A DNA stretch of 10,476 bases from an uncultured Clostridia bacterium (GTDB lineage: Bacteria; Bacillota; Clostridia; Oscillospirales; Acutalibacteraceae): contig CAMJHI010000055.1 in NCBI GenBank assembly GCA_946405475.1, positions 1-10,476 of the forward strand, written 5' to 3'. Every line of letters starts with the position of its first letter. Within the stretch, counting starts at the first letter, position 1. Both the position numbers and the translations under genes were made by a program. The notes below the pieces were generated by a model. That model was not told the origin of the DNA, searched no databases, and worked only from the letters and a program-made list of their open reading frames with translations. This document shows positions 1 through 7,684 of the stretch, one piece after another.

Positions 1-2110
1 TCGCGGCGCGAAGCTGCGTTTTGTCGCCGAGCACGGTGATGGTTGCCGCCGCGCTGAAATTGCCGTCGACGCTGGTGGCTCTCACCGTGCCGACGCCGCA
101 ATCAAGGTATTGCAGCGCGCCGGTATCGTCCACCGTCAGGATCGGGCTTTCGCTGAACCAGACCACGTCCTGAATGTCGGCCGCCTGACCGTTCGCGTCG
201 GCCACGAAAGCGCTGAGCGTGATCGGCGCTTCCTCAACGGAAGCGGCCGTATAAGCGGCCGGGGTGATCGAAACGGCTGCCGCGGGGCGTTCGGCAAAGC
301 ACAGCCGCACGCTGTCCGAAACGACGTTGCCGCGGTAATCCGTCACCGTTACGGTCACGTGACCGATGCAGGGCGTACCCTGCGCCGGGGTGCACACGCC
401 GTCCTCCGTTACGTTGATCGCGCTCGTGTCGGAGGAAAACCGCACCGTGCCGAGCGTTGTGTCCGTCGGGCTGAGGCGGTAATCCAGATCCACGCCTGCG
501 CTGCCGCCGCTGACGGCAACGGTATAGGTTTCGCCCAGATCCGCGCCGCCGCGGGTCAGCGTAACGGCGCTGACGTTCTGCACGAGAACAAGCGCGTGGA
601 TCGCGGCGGTAAGCTGCGCGGCGACGGCGTTGATCTCCGCCTGCGTCGTGTCCGTGTCGTCGGTTTGGTTGAGCGTAACCGCCTGCGAACGCACAGCCTG
701 CATCGCCTGCCAGCTGTCCGCCGTGTAGAGCGACGCGTCGAGCTGATCAGCCTGGCTGATCGCTTCCTCCAGCGCGGTGCGGTTCAGGCGAACGGTCACG
801 TGGCAGCTGGCGGTCCTGCCGCCGTCAACGGTGGTGGCGGTCACGGTCGCGGTGCCCACGCTGTGATAATGCAGCGTGCCGTCGCTGTCGGCCGTCACAA
901 CAGCCGGGTCGCTCGTTTCCCAGATCAGCTCCTGAATGTTCGCGGCGCCGACGCCGGCAACCCCCTTGGGGGTGATCGTATAATTGATTTTGCCCGTTTC
1001 ACCGGGATGGCCGAGAAGATAGCTTTCTTCAAAAGACAGGCCGGTCACGGCCGTTTTGACAAAGGCCACGGAAACGCTGTTGGAGATCTCCCACCCGCGG
1101 TGATTCGTCACGGTGACGGTGATCTGCGCCGCCTGCGGGCTGTTGACGGTGGGCGAAACCAGACCGTCCTGCGTGACGGAAACGTTTTCGTTGGAGGATG
1201 ACCAGCGCACCGACCGAACCAGCGCGTCCTCCGGCCAGACCTCATAGCTGTAAAGGCGGGAGGCGTTGCGGTAATCCTCCAATAAGCCGAGCGTGAAAGT
1301 GTCATAAAGTGTGATCGTATTGTCGCGGGTGACGTACACGTTTTCGGGCTCCACGATGTCGCACAGCGCTTCATACGCTTCGGCAAGCGCTTCATACGCT
1401 GCGTCGACCGTGACCTGATACACGTCGTCATCCTGGTCGACCGTCTTGGCCTGAGCCAGGGCAAAAACAAATGCGTCAAGTTTGTCCTGCGCGGCGGAAA
1501 TCTGCGTCAGGTCAAGCGAATCCGCCTGCAAAATCAGCTCCCGCAGCCCTTCCTTATCCGCCGTGACCGTTACGGTGCATACGGCGGTTTTCAGGCCGTC
1601 ACAGGTCGTGCAGGTGATCGCAGCCGTGCCGCGATCCACCGCGTAGACCTTGCCGCTGTCGTCCACCGCGGCCACGCCGGGGTCGCTGCTGGACCACATA
1701 ACGTCTTTGATCGTCGCGCCGGTGAGCGCGCTGCTGGGCGCAACGGTCGCCGTCAGCTCCGCCGTTTTGCCGGCTGTTAAGGCAAGGCTCGTTTCCGACA
1801 GGGAAACGCCAGTGGCGGCAACGCTTACAAACGCGACCTGCGCGCTGGCCGTGTAGCCGCCGTCGACCGTAGTGACGGTGACGGTGCCGTAACCGGCCTT
1901 ATTTTCGGCGGGATGCACCTGCCCGTCCTGCGTGAGCACCAGATTGTTCGCGTTGCTCAGCGACCAACGAACTTGAGAATCGGCAACGTTTTCCGGCGTC
2001 AGGACGGCGTGGAGCTGTTCAATTGTTTCATGAAAGGTGTTGTAGACCGGCACGGTGTAGGTCACGGCGGGCGCTTCCGCTAAAGAAACGCCGGTGACGG
2101 CTGCGCCGAC
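1..2110 (-). repeat. Protein-level super-repeat: Ig-like B + Ig-like A + FIVAR, about 255 residues per unit
   Basis: Three units lie in the surface protein gene, running right to left: about 2110-1360, 1360-580 and 580 to the edge. Each has an Ig-like domain with a T-Q/E-D-G-x-V/C-x-P strand and a V-T-V-T-x-x-x-G segment, then a second Ig-like domain of Big_2 type (W-x-S-x-P or D-P, G-T-A-T-V-T-A-T-T-x-D-G), then a FIVAR helical domain. Equivalent leucine codons at the FIVAR starts are at 1546-1544, 772-770 and 13-11, giving spacings of 774 and 759 bases. The repeat is clear in protein but poorly conserved in DNA, so it is an old duplication. FIVAR2 (about 795-580) is canonical, with Y-T-x-x-S-W and T-T-Q-A-E-I-N. 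FIVAR1 (about 1560-1365) is divergent and rich in Asp. Only the first few residues of FIVAR3 are present. Domain borders are approximate and judged by eye. Confidence 0.75.
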
Positions 2111-3799
2111 GTTGACGGTGAAAGCTGCGGTGATGCCGTTGGAAGCGCGCGCGACCAACTGTGAGATCCCGAGCGAAAGCCCCGTGACGGTGCCTTCACT
2201 GTCTACCTGAAGAGTTGTGTTGGAGACCGCGTGGCCGGGCGTTGCGTAAACGATGTAGCCCAGATTGTTTTTCGTGCCCCACTGCACGGTCTGATCCGCG
2301 CGCGCCGGGTAAACGGTGGCGCAGAAGCTGCCGGAAGAGCCCGGCATAACGTGCGCCGGCCCTGTTACGTCGACGGCGGCAGGCTCGTTCCCTTCGCCGT
2401 GAATGGTGAATGATTTGGTAACCGAAACGTCGTTGAGCGTCGCCGTGACGCTGACGGTTTTCTGCGCGTTCGCGCCGCCTGCGTCCAGAATGCGGAGGAA
2501 GCCGTCTTCCGTGATGCTCGCCGCTGTCGGGTCGCTGATCTGCCACGTCGTTTCGCCGACCAGCGCGCCGCCGGGCGTCAGATCCGTTACGTAAAGCTGT
2601 TCGCGCTCGCCCTCCAGATAGGTGTCGGAGCAGCTGATGTCAAAGCTCTGCAGCGGCAGGTCGTTCACGATGGTGAAGGTGATTTTGTCGTTGGTGCTCG
2701 CCTTCATCAAGGCGTTGGAGAGAAATTTGAGCACCGAGTTGCCGGTCGTAACGTATGAAATGTATTTGCTCACGCCGAAATATTTCAGGCCGAGCTTCAC
2801 AATGTAGTTCAGCGCCGAGGAAACGGTGGATTGCGAAACGTTGACGCCGAGCGTATCAATCAGCCACGCGGAAACGTTGTCCACACCCTCGTCGCCCGCG
2901 TTGGCCAGATAATCGACCACGCGGGAAATGAACAGGTCGAACTGCGGCGAAGCCGTCACGGTCACCGTACCGGCTTTTTTGAAGGTGATCACGCCGTCGT
3001 CCGTGATGTCGGCGTAATTCGACGCCTGATCGGTCAGGCTGTCGGTCGACAGCGACCACGTCGTGTCCTTGCCCAGACGCACGGGGGTGATGGTGTTGCG
3101 AATGCGAAAGCTTGTGCCCACGGCCACAACGGTCGGCAGCGAATCCTTGTTGGTGATGCAGGTGCCGTTAGGCAGGGTGTTGCCCAGCGCCTGTGTCGTT
3201 TTTGTCACTTTAACGTAAATCGCAGCCTGCGCCAGCGTCTGATCGTTGTGATCCACCAGCGAAGCGGTGACCGGCACGGATTCGGCTTCCACCCGCTGCG
3301 TCAGCAAATCGCGCAGCTCGTTCTGCTTGGCTTGCGAAAGGTCGGCGAACACCGAAGCAAACGCGTTCCAGAGCGCCGCGGCGGACAGCGATTCCACGTC
3401 GAGCCCTTCCATGATCGCTTCCGCCTGCTCGCCAAGGCTCGGGCCCGCGCCGCGGATCGACTTGACGTCGTTGTCGATCCAGAGCTGCACGCGCGCCTGA
3501 CGGGAACAATCCCGCGCGCGCACGGTGCCGTCCTCGTCGACGCTGGCGATCAGGTTCGTGGCGGAGCGCCAGCGAACTTCGGAGCCGTTGGGCTGCGAGC
3601 AGTCGATGAACGCCACGGAGCATTTGATGTTTTTGGCTTCTTCGAGCGTAACGGTCGTGCCGGTAATGTCATGACCGTTTTCGTCAAGTATGCCGATGGT
3701 ATAAGCCACGGCAAAGCTTTGCAGACCCGGCAGAACGCCGGTCAGCAGCAAAGCCACGGCGCAGATCACACTGCATAGTTTCTTTGGATTGTTACGCAT
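1..3799 (-). CDS. Large secreted multi-domain Ig-like (Big_2) / FIVAR surface protein, 3' end outside window
   Basis: An uninterrupted reading frame runs from ATG at 3799 to the left edge: 1266 complete codons and no stop, so the C-terminus and any cell-wall anchor are not visible. The start is supported by GAGGAG (complement of 3804-3809) just upstream. Residues 1-32 form a signal peptide: basic start (MRNNPKK), hydrophobic core (VICAVALLLTGVL) and an A-x-A type cleavage site near residue 30 or 32; no lipobox cysteine is seen. Residues 33-380 are two Ig-like units with helical inserts. From about residue 385 there are further bacterial Ig-like (Big_2-type) domains with the usual W-x-S-S/D-x-P and V-T-V-T strands. 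From about residue 567 the protein becomes Ig-Ig-FIVAR repeats, with FIVAR domains starting near residues 750, 1008 and 1261. Proteins of this kind are usually cell-surface adhesins or stalks that hold carbohydrate-active domains away from the wall; the actual ligand is unknown. It is transcribed divergently from the PHP gene. Confidence 0.9.
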   Translation of the reverse strand, partial: MRNNPKKLCSVICAVALLLTGVLPGLQSFAVAYTIGILDENGHDITGTTVTLEEAKNIKCSVAFIDCSQPNGSEVRWRSATNLIASVDEDGTVRARDCSRQARVQLWIDNDVKSIRGAGPSLGEQAEAIMEGLDVESLSAAALWNAFASVFADLSQAKQNELRDLLTQRVEAESVPVTASLVDHNDQTLAQAAIYVKVTKTTQALGNTLPNGTCITNKDSLPTVVAVGTSFRIRNTITPVRLGKDTTWSLSTDSLTDQASNYADITDDGVITFKKAGTVTVTASPQFDLFISRVVDYLANAGDEGVDNVSAWLIDTLGVNVSQSTVSSALNYIVKLGLKYFGVSKYISYVTTGNSVLKFLSNALMKASTNDKITFTIVNDLPLQSFDISCSDTYLEGEREQLYVTDLTPGGALVGETTWQISDPTAASITEDGFLRILDAGGANAQKTVSVTATLNDVSVTKSFTIHGEGNEPAAVDVTGPAHVMPGSSGSFCATVYPARADQTVQWGTKNNLGYIVYATPGHAVSNTTLQVDSEGTVTGLSLGISQLVARASNGITAAFTVNVGAAVTGVSLAEAPAVTYTVPVYNTFHETIEQLHAVLTPENVADSQVRWSLSNANNLVLTQDGQVHPAENKAGYGTVTVTTVDGGYTASAQVAFVSVAATGVSLSETSLALTAGKTAELTATVAPSSALTGATIKDVMWSSSDPGVAAVDDSGKVYAVDRGTAAITCTTCDGLKTAVCTVTVTADKEGLRELILQADSLDLTQISAAQDKLDAFVFALAQAKTVDQDDDVYQVTVDAAYEALAEAYEALCDIVEPENVYVTRDNTITLYDTFTLGLLEDYRNASRLYSYEVWPEDALVRSVRWSSSNENVSVTQDGLVSPTVNSPQAAQITVTVTNHRGWEISNSVSVAFVKTAVTGLSFEESYLLGHPGETGKINYTITPKGVAGVGAANIQELIWETSDPAVVTADSDGTLHYHSVGTATVTATTVDGGRTASCHVTVRLNRTALEEAISQADQLDASLYTADSWQAMQAVRSQAVTLNQTDDTDTTQAEINAVAAQLTAAIHALVLVQNVSAVTLTRGGADLGETYTVAVSGGSAGVDLDYRLSPTDTTLGTVRFSSDTSAINVTEDGVCTPAQGTPCIGHVTVTVTDYRGNVVSDSVRLCFAERPAAAVSITPAAYTAASVEEAPITLSAFVADANGQAADIQDVVWFSESPILTVDDTGALQYLDCGVGTVRATSVDGNFSAAATITVLGDKTQLRAA

Positions 3800-3826
3800 A
3801 AAGCTCCTCTTTCCTCAAAATGTTTA

Positions 3827-3862
3827 CTGCCGGCCGATGAAAGCCTGTTACCCGCCGGACAG
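3827..3862 (-). other. Possible hairpin in the leader of the surface protein mRNA
   Basis: Bases 3827-3834 (CTGCCGGC) can pair with 3854-3862 (GCCGGACAG) with one bulged base and a loop of about 19 bases. It would lie inside the roughly 90-base untranslated leader implied by the promoter at 3899-3927, ahead of the ribosome binding site, which it does not cover. I could not match it to a known riboswitch class. It may be an mRNA stabiliser or chance. Confidence 0.3.
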
Positions 3863-3898
3863 CCTTTTGTGGTTTCACGTTCCAATAATCCAAAATAT

Positions 3899-3927
3899 AT
3901 TTTATTCCATTACGCGCGGGAATGCAA
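3899..3927 (-). promoter_or_regulatory. Promoter for the surface protein gene
   Basis: On the minus strand, TTGCAT (complement of 3922-3927) is followed after 17 bases by TAAAAT (complement of 3899-3904), in an AT-rich patch that stands out from the GC-rich surroundings. Transcription would begin near 3892, leaving a leader of about 90 bases before the ATG at 3799. The -35 box is only a partial match to TTGACA; spacing and the -10 box are good. Confidence 0.55.
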
Positions 3928-4001
3928 GAGGCAAACGGCAGAAAACGGCGGGTCGGAGCCCCGCTTTGCGTTTTGGCGCCGGATGCAGCCTGCCGCTCGT
4001 C

Positions 4002-4030
4002 TTGACAAATCCTCCGAACTCATTTACTCT
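4002..4030 (+). promoter_or_regulatory. Promoter for the PHP-domain gene
   Basis: A perfect TTGACA at 4002-4007 is followed after 17 bases by TACTCT at 4025-4030, which keeps the three most conserved positions of the -10 box (T, A and final T). Transcription would start near 4037. That falls on or after the ATG at 4035, an argument that this ATG is not the translation start and that GTG at 4086 is. The leader would be about 50 bases. Confidence 0.5.
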
Positions 4031-4070
4031 TTAGATGAAAACAATGAGAGGCTCCGCGTTTTGCGGGCCG

Positions 4071-4088
4071 AAAGGGGGCAGAGCCGTG
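4071..4088 (+). promoter_or_regulatory. Ribosome binding site and GTG that decide the PHP gene start
   Basis: A purine run AAAGGGGG (4071-4078) lies seven bases before GTG at 4086-4088, a good Shine-Dalgarno spacing. The competing in-frame ATG at 4035 has only TTACTCTTTAG upstream, with no Shine-Dalgarno match, and lies at the predicted transcription start. Confidence 0.6.
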
Positions 4089-4838
4089 TTCATTCTGGAT
4101 CGCACCTACGATCCGGCCGAGCTGGCCAGACACAACGTGCACGCGCATTCCACGCAGTCAAACTGCGCCAAACGGGAGATGACGCCGGAAGCCATGATCC
4201 GCTTCGCGCAGGATCACGGTCTGAAAACGCTGGCGATCACCGACCATTCGGATCCGTTTGACGCGATCGACACCTATGCGGGCTTTCTGGCCACCCGGGA
4301 CTTGCTGCGGCACATCGACACGCCGGTTCGGGTTCTGGTCGGCGCGGAGCTTTCCGCTTACGGCGTGGGCAAATACGCCGAACCTTACGAGGTGGACAAG
4401 GCGCTGGATTTTGCCAGTTATTCGCACGTGCATTATCATCTGCCCTCGTGGGAGCAGCCGGAGGATCGCAGCCCGCGCGGGTATGCCGCACATGAGCTGG
4501 CGGTGCTCAACGCTTTGTTGGAAACGGATCGTGCCGACAACATCGCGCACCCGTTTTCGCCGAACAAAATGAACTTTTTCAACGATGCCGAAAAGGCCGC
4601 AACGCTTCGTGCGCTGACGGACAATGAGCTGGGCGATATTCTGCAAAAGGGCGAACGCGCGCAGTGCAGTTGGGAGCTTCACACCCCCACACTGTTTCGC
4701 TTTCCGGCGTTTGCCCGCCGCTTTTTTGCCATCGGGCGGGAGGTCGGCGTGCATTTCTGCGTCGGCACCGACGCTCACTCGCTGGCGGATCTTGCACCGC
4801 CCGATCTCGCGCAGCGCCTTGCGGCCGTCCTGCTGTAA
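4086..4838 (+). CDS. PHP-domain metal-dependent phosphoesterase
   Basis: A 250-residue protein when started at GTG 4086; starting at ATG 4035 would add 17 residues (giving 267) that match no PHP feature. The metal-binding motifs of the PHP (polymerase and histidinol phosphatase) fold appear in order: H19-A-H21, T52-D53-H54, E88 in G-A-E-L-S, the H114/H116/H118 cluster, A154-H155-P156 and G-T-D229-A-H231. These residues normally hold two or three divalent metal ions that hydrolyse a phosphate ester, as in histidinol phosphatase or small nucleotide phosphatases. The length fits a stand-alone PHP enzyme, and there is no signal peptide, so it is cytoplasmic. No histidine-biosynthesis neighbour is present, so I do not call it hisK; the substrate is unknown. 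It has its own promoter and is followed by a strong terminator, so it is probably transcribed alone. Confidence 0.88.
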   Translation: MFILDRTYDPAELARHNVHAHSTQSNCAKREMTPEAMIRFAQDHGLKTLAITDHSDPFDAIDTYAGFLATRDLLRHIDTPVRVLVGAELSAYGVGKYAEPYEVDKALDFASYSHVHYHLPSWEQPEDRSPRGYAAHELAVLNALLETDRADNIAHPFSPNKMNFFNDAEKAATLRALTDNELGDILQKGERAQCSWELHTPTLFRFPAFARRFFAIGREVGVHFCVGTDAHSLADLAPPDLAQRLAAVLL

Positions 4839-4883
4839 GCTTTCTCATCATCCACAGGCGGAAGAAAGCACCTTCAACGGAAA

Positions 4884-4901
4884 GATCATATTTTTATGAT
4901 C
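4884..4901. repeat. Perfect short inverted repeat between convergent genes
   Basis: GATCATA (4884-4890) and TATGATC (4895-4901) are exact inverted copies around four T bases. Read on the minus strand, the hairpin is followed by TTTCC, so it may act as a weak second terminator for the GH3 transcript. Its stem is AT-rich and the role is uncertain. Confidence 0.35.
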
Positions 4902-4945
4902 CAAGCGGTTTTGATCTGTTTCTGATCGATTGCCGAACCAAAGGC

Positions 4946-4990
4946 AGCGAGCCGGCCGAACAGAGAAAGCTGTCGGCCGACTCGCTTTTT
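4946..4990 (+). terminator. Intrinsic terminator after the PHP gene, perhaps shared with the GH3 gene
   Basis: AGCGAG-C-CGGCCGA (4946-4959) pairs with TCGGCCG-A-CTCGCT (4973-4986): 13 pairs with a single internal C/A mismatch and a 13-base loop, followed directly by T bases to 4990. This is a typical Rho-independent terminator for plus-strand transcription. On the minus strand the same stem is followed only by GCCTTTGG, so stopping the GH3 transcript here would be less efficient. Confidence 0.8.
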
Positions 4991-5023
4991 CCATGCTTCA
5001 TGGGTCGTTCGACTGTGAGCCGG

Positions 5024-7498
5024 TTAAGTGTTCCGTTCTGGCGTTTTTGTCAACGCCAAACGGCAGGAATGTTTGTCGGGCAGGTGCCCGTCGACGTATA
5101 CGCGGTAGGTTCCGGCATACACCCGGCGAACGCCGTTTTCATCAAACAGCAAAAAGCTTTCGTCGTTCAGGCTGAACGCCACGGTTTTGGCTTCGCCCGG
5201 CTCAAGGCGGATCCGTTTGAAGCCCTTGAGCCGCAGGCGCGGCTGATCCGGCAGCCCGGCGGAATCGAGGTAGCACTGCGCCACCTCGTCGGCCGCCATG
5301 CCGCCCGTGTTGGTGACCGTGACCTCCACGCCGTCCTGTGTCTGATGCAGGCCGTGATAGTCAAACGTCGTGTAGGACAGGCCGAACCCGAACTCGAACA
5401 GCGGCTCTGTCCGGCGATACATATAGGTTCTGCCGTGCTTCATTTCATAGTCGTCAAACGGCGGCAGATCCTCCGTCTTTTTCGGGAACCCCAGCGGCAG
5501 CCGCCCGGAGGGCGACACCTTGCCGAAGAGCAGGTCGGCGATCGCTGTTCCGCCGCGCTCACCCGGGTACCACACCTCTAAAATGGCGTCGGCGTGTTCG
5601 GCGATCCACGGAATGGACACGGCGCTGCCGTTTTCGAGCACGACGATCAGATGCGGGTTGACTTCCCTCAGCTTTTTCAGCAGCGCGATCTGCTCACGCG
5701 GCAGCGATAAATCGGTTTTGTCGCGGCCCTCGCGCTCATATTCCGTGCCGAGCCCCACCACAGCGATCACGGCGTCCGCGCCGCGGGCGGCTTCAACTTC
5801 GGCGGCAAACACGTCGTCGATCGTTTCATCCGGCGTGATCTGCCAGGTGAGGGTGCAGGCCGGTTTGTCGGTGTTGTTGACGTAGCGCAGCATGAACTCG
5901 ACGCGTTCGCCCCGGTCAAGCCGAACGGTTTCTCCGCCTTCATATTCGCTCCGGTTCAGGATCAGCTCCGGCGGCGTGCATCTGGCGCTGCCTGCGGCGC
6001 GGACGGAAAACCGGTAGCTTCCGGTGCAGGGCGCTTCGATCTCGCCGCGCCAGATCACGGAAAAGGTCGGCGAAGCGATCAGCGGGTCGGGCATCTGATC
6101 GTCCCATTTGAAATCCAGAACCGGATCGATCCGCTTTTTCGGCAGCCCGGCAAAATTCGGGTTGTCATAATAAGAGCCTTCCGTGCCGGCTTCGTTTTTG
6201 TGATACAGATAAGCCGCCGGAACGGCCGCGAAATCTCCGCCGGTGTGCGTGTATCGCCACGGCGCATACCGCACGGTCACGCCTTCCACGGCGCGAATGC
6301 CTGCCAGCGGCGTGACGGGCGGGTGAACGGGCACGCCGCTGTAATCGCCGAACTGCGCGGTGTCGGCGTTGTTGCCGCACACGGCCACGGTGATGCTTTC
6401 GCGGTTCAGCGGCAATATCCCGTTGTTCTTCAGCAGCACCGCCGATTTGACGGCCGCCTCATAGGCGAGCCTGCCGTGCGCTTCACAGCCGACAACGGAG
6501 AACGGCGCGGCATACCACGGCAGCTCTTTCGGGTCGTCCAACTGCCCGGCTTTGATCCGTGCCGCCAGCACGCGCGTCACGGCTTCGTCGATGCGCTGCT
6601 GCGTGACCATTCCCTTCTCCAGTGCTTCTTTCAGATACTTTTTGAAAAAATGCTCGCCGCATTCAAGGTCGACCCCGGCGTTCAGGGCCGCGGCCGCGGC
6701 GGAAACCTCATCCGGCTCCTTGCGGTGGGAGCTCCACAGGCTGCTCACGCCGCCGCAGTCCGACACGACGTAACCGTCAAAGCCCCATTCCGTTCGCAGG
6801 ATATCCGTGAGCATCCGGCGGTTTTCGTGGCAGGGCACGCCGTTGACCGCGTTGTATGCCGCCATGACCGCTTCCGGCTTGCCCTCCTGCACGGCCATGC
6901 GGAACGGCTCCAGATGGTATTCCCGAAAGGTCTTTTCACTCATCACCGCATTGCAGGAAAACCGGTTGTGCTCTTCGTTATTGGCGGTGAAATGCTTGGG
7001 CGTTGCGATCGCTTTCAGGTAATGCTCATCCTTGCCCTGCAGGCCTCGCACAAAGGCGGCGCCGCATTTTCCGGCCAGATACGGGTCTTCGCCGTAGGTC
7101 TCGGCGGTTCTGCCCCAGCGGGGGTCGCGTGCCAGATTCAGGTCCGGGCTCCAGAAGGTCAGCAGCCCGTTATAGCGCCCTTCGTAGGGCTTGCCGCCGT
7201 TTTCCTCTTGCTCGCCGTAAAAATACTTGGCGCGGGCTTCCGTGGAAATGGCGTCCGCAATGGTTTCCAGAAAGCTGTCGTCAAACATGGCGCCGAACGC
7301 GATGGCCTGCGGGAACACCGTGAACCGGCCCGGCCGCACGATGCCGTGCAGCGCTTCGTTGCCGTGGTAGTATTTCGGCAGCCCGAGCCGTTCCACCGCC
7401 TCGGCGGTTTCCACGATCAGGTTCAGCTTTTCCTCAAGCGTGAGCTGCCCGACCAGCTCCTCGGCCCGGCTGCGCGCTTTTTTTGTCATAGTCGTCAT
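5024..7498 (-). CDS. Glycoside hydrolase family 3 enzyme with inserted PA14 domain (beta-xylosidase / beta-glucosidase type)
   Basis: An 824-residue retaining exo-glycosidase that removes a terminal beta-linked sugar from the non-reducing end. Residues about 10-320 are the GH3 N-terminal barrel, with N-E-A-L-H-G (47-52), R-D-P-R-W-G-R followed by E-T-Y-G-E-D-P, the K168-H169-F motif, and the nucleophile D247 in V-V-S-D-C-G-G. The second domain starts near 345 (S-A-V-L-L-K-N) and is interrupted at about 436-556 by a PA14-like domain (G-S-Y-Y-D-N, D-F-K-W, F-S-V-I-W-R-G-E-I, G-S-Y-R-F). E590 in E-R-E-G-R-D fits the acid/base region. A fibronectin-like C-terminal domain follows from about 700. 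The plant-xylosidase-like Y-N-A-V-N-G-V-P segment favours beta-xylosidase, but family 3 specificity cannot be read safely from motifs. No signal peptide is seen, so it probably acts in the cytoplasm on imported oligosaccharides. ATG 7498 is preceded by GGAG nine bases upstream; another ATG lies three codons in. Confidence 0.95.
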   Translation of the reverse strand: MTTMTKKARSRAEELVGQLTLEEKLNLIVETAEAVERLGLPKYYHGNEALHGIVRPGRFTVFPQAIAFGAMFDDSFLETIADAISTEARAKYFYGEQEENGGKPYEGRYNGLLTFWSPDLNLARDPRWGRTAETYGEDPYLAGKCGAAFVRGLQGKDEHYLKAIATPKHFTANNEEHNRFSCNAVMSEKTFREYHLEPFRMAVQEGKPEAVMAAYNAVNGVPCHENRRMLTDILRTEWGFDGYVVSDCGGVSSLWSSHRKEPDEVSAAAAALNAGVDLECGEHFFKKYLKEALEKGMVTQQRIDEAVTRVLAARIKAGQLDDPKELPWYAAPFSVVGCEAHGRLAYEAAVKSAVLLKNNGILPLNRESITVAVCGNNADTAQFGDYSGVPVHPPVTPLAGIRAVEGVTVRYAPWRYTHTGGDFAAVPAAYLYHKNEAGTEGSYYDNPNFAGLPKKRIDPVLDFKWDDQMPDPLIASPTFSVIWRGEIEAPCTGSYRFSVRAAGSARCTPPELILNRSEYEGGETVRLDRGERVEFMLRYVNNTDKPACTLTWQITPDETIDDVFAAEVEAARGADAVIAVVGLGTEYEREGRDKTDLSLPREQIALLKKLREVNPHLIVVLENGSAVSIPWIAEHADAILEVWYPGERGGTAIADLLFGKVSPSGRLPLGFPKKTEDLPPFDDYEMKHGRTYMYRRTEPLFEFGFGLSYTTFDYHGLHQTQDGVEVTVTNTGGMAADEVAQCYLDSAGLPDQPRLRLKGFKRIRLEPGEAKTVAFSLNDESFLLFDENGVRRVYAGTYRVYVDGHLPDKHSCRLALTKTPERNT

Positions 7499-7536
7499 AC
7501 GTTCAATCTCCGTTTCGGTTGATATTTCTGATTACA

Positions 7537-7565
7537 ATTATATCGAAAACGGCCTTTCGTTTCAA
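7537..7565 (-). promoter_or_regulatory. Promoter for the GH3 gene, with an inverted repeat in its spacer
   Basis: On the minus strand TTGAAA (complement of 7560-7565) and a perfect TATAAT (complement of 7537-7542) are separated by exactly 17 bases. Transcription would start near 7530, giving a leader of about 30 bases. The spacer holds CGAAA and TTTCG arms around six bases (7544-7559), a plausible operator. It resembles but does not fit the CcpA cre consensus, because the centre is two bases too long. Confidence 0.7.
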
Positions 7566-7684
7566 TGCTTTTCGCCAAATACCGGCAGGGCAGGGGGCAG
7601 AAGAGAAAAACCGAAAGAAATCAACGGAAGCCCGCCGGTCCAAAAGACGTGTGCAGCGGTCGATGTTTTTGCGGCATTTTGCGG

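Noticed and set aside
110..1201. Long plus-strand open frame of 363 codons opposite the surface protein gene
   Set aside because: Its translation is Arg/Gly/Ala/His-rich with no domain sense, while the minus strand carries clear Ig-like and FIVAR domains. It is an antisense shadow of GC-rich coding DNA.
2831..3778. Plus-strand open frame of 315 codons
   Set aside because: Same pattern: low-complexity Arg/His/Gly-rich shadow of the surface protein N-terminus, with no family motif.
3804..3892. Riboswitch in the leader of the surface protein gene
   Set aside because: One short hairpin is possible, but I could not match conserved bases of any riboswitch class I know, and the leader is short.
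6200..7522. Plus-strand open frame of 440 codons opposite the GH3 gene
   Set aside because: It lies over the unmistakable catalytic half of the GH3 enzyme and has no recognisable motifs; an antisense shadow.
7544..7565. CcpA catabolite-repression (cre) site in the GH3 promoter
   Set aside because: The arms resemble cre, but the centre is two bases too long and the outer T/A pair is missing, so I kept it only as an unnamed inverted repeat.
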